From: JBCCGE01 sp039029455
GTDB taxonomy: Bacteria; Pseudomonadota; Gammaproteobacteria; Arenicellales; Poriferihabitantaceae
Length of the DNA stretch: 21,824 nt
Assembly (NCBI GenBank): GCA_039029455.1
Contig: JBCCGE010000053.1
Location: forward strand, 1-21,824
Reading direction: 5' to 3'
Part shown: piece after piece, positions 15,794 through 21,824 of the stretch
How the letters are laid out: each line of letters begins with the position of its first letter
Numbering within the stretch: the stretch's first letter is position 1
Notes under the pieces: model-generated
The model's input: the letters and a program-made list of their open reading frames with translations, nothing else
Databases searched by the model: none
What the model was told of the DNA's origin: nothing
Translations under genes and position numbers: made by a program

Positions 15794-16633
15794 ATGGCAG
15801 TAACTCTAGGCCGCAGTATTACTGATACAAAAAGAACAGTTTCTTTCAATCATCTTGGCGAATACGGAAGATTGGGAAACATGATGTTTCAGTGTGCGGC
15901 CGTTCTTGGGATTGCACATCACACTGATCGGACTCCCTGCTGTAATTTAACGAACAATAAGTTGTTCCATGATTCGTTCAAGCTTGCAGATTTGTCAGAT
16001 CGTTACGTAGCAGAATCTGTTGCAAAATACGAGCGAGGGTTTGAATTTGACGCAGGTTTCTATGATCTCGAGTCTGACCGGAACTGTGATTTAGTGGGAT
16101 TCTTTCAGTCTGAAAAATACTGGAAAGTAATTCAGGGTGCTGTTCGCGAGAACTTTTGTTTTGATTCCGAAATCAAACAGAAAGCCAAAAAGCTGGTTCC
16201 GCCTGAGGTTGCGACTGTCTCAATTCACGTGAGACGTGGAGATTATGTTGCCAAATCGAAATACCACCACAACATTTCACTGCAGTGGTATCAGCAGGCT
16301 GCAGACCGGTTCAGAGATTGCAGGCCAATCGTTTTTTCTGACGATATTGAATGGTGCAGGTTCAACATGTCCTTTCTGCAGGACGCTATTTTCATAGATC
16401 ATGGTGTTGAAATAGAGAAAAGTCCTGATGTTAAGACCGACGAGCTCGGCTACATCGATCTCTGTGCAATGTCTCTGTGCAACAAACACATTATTGCGAA
16501 CAGCAGTATGAGTTGGTGGTCGGCTTATCTTGGTGGTGGCGAGACCATTGCACCTAAACAGTGGTTTGGTGTTAATGGCCCGTCAGACTGGAGTGATGTT
16601 TATCCGGAAAAGGAAAGCTGGATGATCGTATAG
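15794..16633 (+). CDS. GT11-family glycosyltransferase (alpha-1,2-fucosyltransferase-like)
   Basis: 279 residues from the ATG at 15794; a TTG three codons upstream is an alternative. The family blocks are all present: GRLGNMMFQ (25-33), HVRRGDY (145-151, the GDP-fucose-binding HxRRxD-type motif), FSDDIEW (181-187) and ANSSMSWWSAYL (235-246). GT11 enzymes move fucose from GDP-fucose to the 2-OH of galactose in O-antigens, capsules or glycans. Length is normal and no motif is broken. No signal peptide or membrane helix, so it should be cytosolic. It is solitary: no sugar-nucleotide, flippase or other glycosyltransferase genes within the window, so the acceptor is unknown. No clear ribosome-binding site. 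Family is secure; linkage and sugar are inferred. Confidence 0.88.
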   Translation: MAVTLGRSITDTKRTVSFNHLGEYGRLGNMMFQCAAVLGIAHHTDRTPCCNLTNNKLFHDSFKLADLSDRYVAESVAKYERGFEFDAGFYDLESDRNCDLVGFFQSEKYWKVIQGAVRENFCFDSEIKQKAKKLVPPEVATVSIHVRRGDYVAKSKYHHNISLQWYQQAADRFRDCRPIVFSDDIEWCRFNMSFLQDAIFIDHGVEIEKSPDVKTDELGYIDLCAMSLCNKHIIANSSMSWWSAYLGGGETIAPKQWFGVNGPSDWSDVYPEKESWMIV

Positions 16634-16656
16634 ACCGTTACTCGGTCATCATTTTC
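16633..16656 (+). terminator. weak candidate terminator after the GT11 gene
   Basis: GACCG (16633-16637) pairs with CGGTC (16643-16647) across a 5-nt loop, overlapping the stop codon and followed by ATCATTTTC. A second perfect repeat, ACACTA-AAG-TAGTGT (16658-16672), follows without a T-tract. The short stem makes this uncertain. Confidence 0.25.
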
Positions 16657-16672
16657 TACACTAAAGTAGTGT

Positions 16673-17030
16673 GATTACAGTGCCAGTCAAAGCCAGGACT
16701 CTGCAGATTTCCGCGAGAACGAGGTTGGTTAGTCGATGTTGCGGCTTTTGATTTCAAATTTGATCTGTCGTGATCCAACATGAGATCCTTTTGTAATTTG
16801 GTATTCCTAACTTCTAATCTTCGACTTCTTTCGGTGGAATCTCAATTCGGTTGGAGATTACTGTCAGGTCGGATGGTCACCGTTCTAATTCCAAACCGCA
16901 GTCACAAAACACGAATGCAAGAAATGCAAAACGCTCGCAAATATAGAGTCGCCGTTTAAAAATTTCAGCATCTGAAAACAAAATGGACTTGGCTTTCGGT
17001 TTACGAGTAAGAAACGAGAGATCCTAGACG
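16673..17030. other. non-coding gap between convergent GT11 and COG0523 genes
   Basis: About 360 bp with no open frame that resembles a protein, no RNA gene and no repeat that I can see. Both flanking genes run into it, so it should hold their 3' ends only. Confidence 0.5.
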
Positions 17031-18254
17031 TTAATTCACCTTAACTATTTGAGTTGGCCAGGGATCATTGAATTCACCCCCGTTTTGCCAGTACTTTATT
17101 TCATCGCTTGTAAGAAAGCAGTGCTTTAGTGCTTCTTCAAATGTGTCAACTTGAGTCTTGTCTCCAATGATCGTTAAGTGGCAGCATCGGTCGCCAAATT
17201 GGCCGCTTTCTTTCTCCAGTCTTTTTTCCAGCAACTCGATCTCCATCTTGGAGAGGCCATTCTCGCTGTCTTCCAGGATGCCGGAACGCCAGAAACCCAC
17301 AAACTCAAGATTTATACCTCCTGCAGCCTGATTCCAAAGAAGAGAAAACTTGTCACGTGTAGGAAACCAGAAAAAGCCTTTACTTCGATAAACCTTGTCT
17401 CCCAAATGTTTATTACAGACCGCCCACAGGCGATCAGGATGAAACGGCCGGTCATCTTTGATAATTCTTGTAGCAAGATCATAAGGTCGTTCATCATAAG
17501 CCTCCGATTCAATCACAGGCCTTAGTTCTTCAATCAACTTTTCAACCTTGTAAAAATCATAATTTGGCATGGTGAGCACGTCATCAATGGCCAGCTTTCC
17601 CCATGGTACAGAGAGTATATTTACATACGGGTTAAGCTGGTGGGCGAATCCAGCTATTCTCTGGAGATCGCCATCTTCAAGTCTGTCTGACTTTGTCAGC
17701 ATCAAGTGACTACAGAACATGATTTGTTCAACTAGCAGATTTACAGTACTCCGTAAATTGCTTTTTAAGTTACTTTGCAGTTGCGGCAAAATGTCTTTGC
17801 CATAGTTAAAATCCTGCGCAAGCAGTGAGCTATCAACCAGAGTTAATACTCCAGTCAGGTCAAAATCCTGGGTTAGATTGAAGAACTCTACCAGAGGCAT
17901 AGGATGACAGCTGCCTGAGGTCTCGATAAGGATAAGATCGGGTTTGCTTCCCGAAAGAATTTTTTGCAACGCCTGTTCAAGTTTATCTAATCCAGTTCGA
18001 CTGCTGAGAATGCACGAGTAGATCGATTCAAAGTAGCAGTTCGACTGCTTGGTGATTTCCATATCTGCAACCAGTTCGCCATCGACATCGAGCTCGCTCA
18101 TGTCGTTTACGATGACACAAACGGATAAGCCCTTTTTGGCCGATTGGTTAAGCAAGCTTTTTAATAAAGTAGTTTTGCCGGAGCCAAGAAATCCGTTAAG
18201 GATTACTGTTGGGACTGACGTCTTAGACTTAGCAGTTGGCTTACCGGTGTTCAT
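17031..18254 (-). CDS. COG0523 (CobW-family) GTPase, ZigA/YciC-type putative zinc metallochaperone
   Basis: 407 residues. N-terminal G domain: P-loop GFLGSGKTT (21-29), ETSG (111-114, usually ETTG) and TKSD (187-190). The C-terminal CobW_C region includes RSKGFFWFPTR (290-300) and FGDRCCHLTIIGD (353-365), the block typical of ZigA/YciC proteins that are Zur-controlled and thought to pass zinc to client enzymes in starvation. The hallmark CxCC metal motif after switch I is not intact: the region reads SIYSCILSSRTGL, keeping only C81 (C73 is nearby). Metal delivery may therefore differ. It lies 54 bp downstream of the membrane spermidine-synthase-like gene in the same direction, and so probably in one operon that starts near a Zur box. 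No good Shine-Dalgarno. Confidence 0.88.
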   Translation of the reverse strand: MNTGKPTAKSKTSVPTVILNGFLGSGKTTLLKSLLNQSAKKGLSVCVIVNDMSELDVDGELVADMEITKQSNCYFESIYSCILSSRTGLDKLEQALQKILSGSKPDLILIETSGSCHPMPLVEFFNLTQDFDLTGVLTLVDSSLLAQDFNYGKDILPQLQSNLKSNLRSTVNLLVEQIMFCSHLMLTKSDRLEDGDLQRIAGFAHQLNPYVNILSVPWGKLAIDDVLTMPNYDFYKVEKLIEELRPVIESEAYDERPYDLATRIIKDDRPFHPDRLWAVCNKHLGDKVYRSKGFFWFPTRDKFSLLWNQAAGGINLEFVGFWRSGILEDSENGLSKMEIELLEKRLEKESGQFGDRCCHLTIIGDKTQVDTFEEALKHCFLTSDEIKYWQNGGEFNDPWPTQIVKVN

Positions 18255-18308
18255 GGGTGCGGGTCTGATGGTTTCTAACTTAAGATAGTCGTTGGTTGTT
18301 ATGGGACA

Positions 18309-20849
18309 TCAATTGGTCACTTCCTCAATGTTAGACGAGCGTTCCCCATCGGTTTTGAAATCAACACGAACCGGAAGTAATCGAATGAAGTTGTTGTAGT
18401 ATCGCTGGGCTTCTTCTTTGTGGCCAAGATTGTTAAAGACGGCTCCGTTATAGTAGCTTAGTCCCCCCACTACAAAGTTTTGAACGCTTGAGTCAAGTTC
18501 GCTGAGATATGGGTCGGACTGGGGAGGCGTGGTCTCTAGCAGTTCGTTCAGAAACTTCAAAAACGGGATTCCGACAAACCATTCCGCGTTGCCAGCGCGG
18601 GCGTTGCGGTGACTGATGGGTGCCTGATAATCGATTACAGGGTTGTTATCTGTATGGATAGGACCTTTCGGAACGATTTCGCGGCTCTCTCCGAGATTTC
18701 CAGCGTAAAATGGAAGGGTCAATGCGAGAAATGTGGTTGGATTTAGATCAGCCCGTCCACTCAGATGACGCCCGTTTCTCAATACAGCTTCAGTGCTAAA
18801 GGGTTTGGCATCTACAGAGCCGACTAAAGCCAAAATTGGCTTTTCTACGTAAAAGTCACCGCGCCACACGCGAACCTGAGGGAAGACATCAAGAAAGGTT
18901 CGCACAATAGTCCAGAACTCAATGTCGGTAACCTGATAGAGGGGAATCCACTGTACGTAGATGCCTCCCGGTCGCAGACGATCTCGAGCTGTTGCATAGT
19001 GATCACGACTGTATACGTTGCCGACTCCTGCTCGCCATGGGACAAATAGATCGGCAAGAATTGCATCGTACTGATCATTCCGACCGCGCAGTTCGTTGCG
19101 ACCGTCTCGGGGAATGATGCGGGCTTTATCGTTGTTGAACAATCCTAGTGCATATTTGTCGAAGAACTGCGCGCCAGCAGTAATCACCTCCGGGATCAAC
19201 TCTGTTACCGTGATATCCTGGCTGGGAAGTCGCAAGCCCGCGCCAGCAGTAATACCTGTACCCATACCAAGATAAAACAGTCGCTCCGGTGAGGGGTGGG
19301 GCATAAGTGGAATTAGTGTCTGGTTCTGTTCATGCTCCATTGCGGCAGAGCTTCCTAATGCATAAAAGTTATTAACTTTTATGCGCAGCGAATTTCGGCG
19401 TTCGATAACGGACACGTGCCCATCAGGTCCCTCCCAGGATGCGAGGAGTTTTTCTGACTTTGCATTTAGGCGAACTCCGGGCAATCCCGAAGGATCGGCA
19501 TAAGTAAACAAAAATACGATGCTTAGTATTGAACCAACGACCAGAATACGTGAGTGACGCATGGCTACCAAAATGGCAAGGAGAAAGTAGGCGAGAGCAA
19601 CGATCTGCATGCTTCGCCAAAGACCGAATTCACCCAGCATTACAAACCCGGCAATCAGTGATCCAGCGATTGCGCCTGCCGTGTTAATGGCGGACAGTCG
19701 CCCCAGCACCTTTCCTGCCTCGCCGCTGCGTTCCGCGACGCGAAGCAGATAGGGGAAAACCGTGCCAACGGCGACGCCGGGAATAAACAGAACTGCAACG
19801 GTACCCGCAAATACAGAAATGAGATAAGTTGACCATTGTTCGCCTGCACCCAGATAGCGCATTCCATCCGTAAATTCAAAAAATACAAACGGAGTCGATA
19901 GTGCCCCAATGCCTGCCAGTATCGATAAAAAGGCGAGAACCCGCCAGGGCAAAGTACTGATACGAATGCATAGCCTGGCAACGAAGGCGCCTGTGGACAA
20001 GGCCGCAAGGAAAACAACAAGAATCACAGAAAAGGTATAGACCGAGTTTTGCAGGACCTGCTGGAACATTCGCGTCCACAAAACCTCGAGTCCGAGAGCG
20101 AGCATGCCCGATAGTAGTGCTGCGGCGACAAGCACTGGAGAAGTGAGTGAAACCCGTGGGTTTGGACTAACCTGCCTCGATTCAGAGGTTGGCGTTTGAG
20201 ACGAGCGAGTGTTTATTTGTAGTTGATGGCGTCCTATTGACCAGGCAATGCCTCCAATTACAAGTGAGGCCGCCATGGCAACCAAATACGCTCCATTAAA
20301 ACCCACCCACTTCGGTAACCAGAACCCGGCGGCCAGTGCCCCGGATGCGGCCCCCATTGTATTGACTCCATATAGAAGAGCGCCTGTCCGGCCGAGTGTA
20401 TTCTTATTACCGACGACGTGTTGACACAGAAGGGGCAGCGTACCACCCATCAGAATCGCCGGGGGTAACAGTACGAATGCGGCGAGAAACATTTTGGCAA
20501 GTAGTAATAGCTCCGATGTCTCGCCCAGAGCCTCGTGGAGCGGTGTATAAATTTTGGCGTACAAAAAGATCAGGCAGAAATACAACGCCCCGGACACCCC
20601 AACACCAATTTCGAGTATTCCGTACTCCCTGAGAGGTAGACGAACCCTGGGTGCACGGTGGCTCCAGATGGCGCCACCAATCGCTAATCCGCCGAAGAAT
20701 ACTGCAAGGGTACCGGCGGTTGCATGCGATGTAGCTCCAAAGAGCTGTGTAAGCTCCCGCATCCAGAGCACCTGGTACACCAAACTAGCGAAACCGGAGA
20801 CAAACAGTAAACCCGTTAGGACAGCTAGATTGCTGGATCTGTTATGCAT
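18309..20849 (-). CDS. Membrane-embedded spermidine-synthase-like fusion protein
   Basis: 846 residues. Residues 1-450 hold about 12-13 hydrophobic helices in two bundles (about 8-204 and 236-450) separated by a polar loop (205-235), the layout of the 'fused MFS/spermidine synthase' family. Residues about 465-670 form a SpeE-like Rossmann domain: FYLGMGTG (525-532), TELIPEV (549-555), RDGRNEL (581-587), YDAILADLFVP (594-604). In true SpeE these positions read GGGDG and DxxxxDxxDP; here the second Asp of the latter is absent, so aminopropyl transfer is doubtful. Residues 670-846 are an additional C-terminal tail with a short TPR-like helix pair (NNLGHKEEAQRYYNNFIRLLP). Substrate unknown. First gene of a two-gene unit with the COG0523 GTPase, divergent from a zinc-type TonB receptor. 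Confidence 0.87.
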   Translation of the reverse strand: MHNRSSNLAVLTGLLFVSGFASLVYQVLWMRELTQLFGATSHATAGTLAVFFGGLAIGGAIWSHRAPRVRLPLREYGILEIGVGVSGALYFCLIFLYAKIYTPLHEALGETSELLLLAKMFLAAFVLLPPAILMGGTLPLLCQHVVGNKNTLGRTGALLYGVNTMGAASGALAAGFWLPKWVGFNGAYLVAMAASLVIGGIAWSIGRHQLQINTRSSQTPTSESRQVSPNPRVSLTSPVLVAAALLSGMLALGLEVLWTRMFQQVLQNSVYTFSVILVVFLAALSTGAFVARLCIRISTLPWRVLAFLSILAGIGALSTPFVFFEFTDGMRYLGAGEQWSTYLISVFAGTVAVLFIPGVAVGTVFPYLLRVAERSGEAGKVLGRLSAINTAGAIAGSLIAGFVMLGEFGLWRSMQIVALAYFLLAILVAMRHSRILVVGSILSIVFLFTYADPSGLPGVRLNAKSEKLLASWEGPDGHVSVIERRNSLRIKVNNFYALGSSAAMEHEQNQTLIPLMPHPSPERLFYLGMGTGITAGAGLRLPSQDITVTELIPEVITAGAQFFDKYALGLFNNDKARIIPRDGRNELRGRNDQYDAILADLFVPWRAGVGNVYSRDHYATARDRLRPGGIYVQWIPLYQVTDIEFWTIVRTFLDVFPQVRVWRGDFYVEKPILALVGSVDAKPFSTEAVLRNGRHLSGRADLNPTTFLALTLPFYAGNLGESREIVPKGPIHTDNNPVIDYQAPISHRNARAGNAEWFVGIPFLKFLNELLETTPPQSDPYLSELDSSVQNFVVGGLSYYNGAVFNNLGHKEEAQRYYNNFIRLLPVRVDFKTDGERSSNIEEVTN

Positions 20850-21034
20850 CTCGTCGATATTTGGGGTGTTAAAACAACAGAATCAGGCTCGGACTGCACA
20901 GTTGTGAGTTGTCTGGGAAGATTTTTTGACTGCGCAGTGTTAAGCAGTATTTGCAACGGCCAGTTGTTCCAACACAGTATCGAATTCATTCATAAGTCCG
21001 ATTTGACTCAATTCGGGTCGTTTACTCGTTAAAT

Positions 21035-21062
21035 TTGGAAATTAGATATGTTATGTTATAAC
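21035..21062 (+). promoter_or_regulatory. candidate sigma-70 promoter of the TonB-receptor gene
   Basis: TTGGAA (21035-21040) and TATAAC (21057-21062) are separated by 16 nt, with start of transcription expected near 21069. The -10 lies inside the Zur-like palindrome, so a bound repressor would block it. Confidence 0.4.
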
Positions 21063-21067
21063 ATTAC
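21045..21067. promoter_or_regulatory. Zur box (zinc uptake regulator operator)
   Basis: The core ATGTTAT-GTT-ATAACAT (21048-21064) is a perfect 7-bp inverted repeat with 3-nt centre. It differs from the gammaproteobacterial Zur core ATGTTATANTATAACAT at one position. The flanking bases also partly fit (G..., ...C at the 23-bp ends). It lies 27 bp before the TonB-receptor ATG and about 195 bp before the divergent start at 20849. Consensus is recalled from the literature on Zur regulons; binding is inferred. Confidence 0.8.
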
Positions 21068-21091
21068 ATAAAATATTAACCAAAAATTAAC

Positions 21092-21824
21092 ATGTTTGAA
21101 TTGAAAGCCAAAGCCGCAATAGTTCTCCTGTTCGGAACACTCTTTTCACTCACTGTCAATGCACAGAATAACGAATCTCTCAAGCTTCCAGGGATAACAG
21201 TTACTGCGACACCACTGGACCTGGAATTGTCGGAAATTGCTGAATCCACAACGGTTTTGCAAGGAGAATCTCTGGGCCGCGAACAGGGTAACAGTATCGG
21301 GGAAACACTGGCGCGGCAGCCAGGAATTCACAATGCCAGCTTTGGGCAAAACGTTGGACGTCCGGTTATTCGTGGATTTCAGGGCGCCCGAGTGGGTGTT
21401 TTGAACAATGGTTTGTCGTCTGCAGACGCATCGACTTTCTCTCAGGATCACGCGGTTCCAACGGAACCTTTATTGCTGGATCAGGTTGAGGTGATCAGAG
21501 GTCCTGCGACGCTGCTTTACGGTTCCGGTTCCATTGGTGGAGTTGTGAACATGGTTTCCAGCTCGATTCCGGATGACGTTCCAGAAGGCGGCTTTGACGG
21601 CCAACTGATTCTGCAGGGGGATACCGCAGCTGACGAACGAATGGGCGGTGTGAAACTCAATTTTGGGCAAGGCGCTTTTGCAGGTTCTGTACGTGCTTTC
21701 TCTCGCAGCACTGACGACTATGAGATACCGGGTGAAGCTGAGCTCTTTCACGATGAAGATGAAGAAGAGGAAGAGGAAGAAGAAACAGGCGTCCTGGAAA
21801 ACAGCTTTTTTGACAACAATGGCG
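21092..21824 (+). CDS. TonB-dependent outer-membrane receptor, ZnuD-like (3' truncated)
   Basis: 244 residues are visible before the window ends. Residues 1-24 are a signal peptide (hydrophobic core, Ala-x-Ala style end at NA|Q). A TonB-box-like GITVTAT lies at 34-40. The plug domain follows (about 45-160) with QPGIHNASFG (76-85), RPVIRGFQG (90-98), and VEVIRGPATLLYGSGSIGGVVN (132-153). The plug wording, including SQDHA (117-121), is that of ZnuD-type zinc receptors. The barrel then begins, with a DEDE/poly-Glu run at 221-231 preceded by H220, a place where ZnuD relatives carry His- and acid-rich metal-binding loops. The ATG at 21092 has no Shine-Dalgarno in its AT-rich leader. A Zur box overlaps its promoter, so induction by zinc starvation is expected. 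Confidence 0.9.
   Translation, partial: MFELKAKAAIVLLFGTLFSLTVNAQNNESLKLPGITVTATPLDLELSEIAESTTVLQGESLGREQGNSIGETLARQPGIHNASFGQNVGRPVIRGFQGARVGVLNNGLSSADASTFSQDHAVPTEPLLLDQVEVIRGPATLLYGSGSIGGVVNMVSSSIPDDVPEGGFDGQLILQGDTAADERMGGVKLNFGQGAFAGSVRAFSRSTDDYEIPGEAELFHDEDEEEEEEEETGVLENSFFDNNG
21752..21785 (+). repeat. GAA/GAG purine tract coding a poly-acidic loop
   Basis: A run of GAT/GAA/GAG codons encodes DEDE followed by seven more Glu inside the TonB receptor. The triplet repeat could gain or lose codons in frame, changing loop length without destroying the gene. Confidence 0.6.

Overview
The window looks like chromosome from a Gram-negative, probably marine or environmental gammaproteobacterium. 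The grounds are a TonB-dependent outer-membrane receptor, exported proteins with ordinary signal peptides, LysR and GlxA/AraC regulators in divergent pairs, and a palindrome close to the gammaproteobacterial Zur box. The taxonomic call is inference. I see no rRNA, tRNA, CRISPR array or insertion sequence. Sixteen protein genes are supported; the first and last are cut by the window edges.

Layout. 1-1003: C-terminal third or so of an MmeI-like DNA methyltransferase (type IIG restriction-modification style). 1230-2708: aldehyde dehydrogenase. 2709-3261: long non-coding gap. 3262-4320: exported protein with three carboxypeptidase-regulatory-like beta-sandwich repeats and a TTG start. 4471-6741 (minus strand): tight three-gene operon of a DUF5519 'luciferase-domain' protein, an orphan periplasmic solute-binding protein and a YfcG-like glutathione transferase. 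It is divergent from a LysR regulator (6842-7717) with a LysR-type palindrome between them. 7779-8567 (minus): phosphoethanolamine-methyltransferase-like enzyme. 8677-12312 (minus): 1211-residue fused CydD/CydC-like ABC exporter, divergent from a second LysR gene (12430-13404). 13486-14475 (minus): GlxA-type AraC regulator divergent from an isopenicillin-N-synthase-like 2OG-Fe(II) oxygenase (14605-15585). 15794-16633: solitary GT11 (alpha-1,2-fucosyltransferase family) glycosyltransferase.

17031-21824: the most coherent system, a probable zinc-acquisition locus. A ZnuD-like TonB-dependent receptor (21092 onward, truncated) has a near-consensus Zur box overlapping its promoter. Divergent from it is a two-gene unit: a membrane-embedded spermidine-synthase-like fusion protein, then a ZigA/YciC-type COG0523 (CobW-family) GTPase. 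The receptor and GTPase are classic zinc-starvation genes. The membrane spermidine-synthase-like protein is the unexpected partner and lacks key residues of true aminopropyltransferases. The GTPase has lost the CxCC metal-binding motif. I read this as a variant zinc-starvation module whose middle gene has no assigned role.
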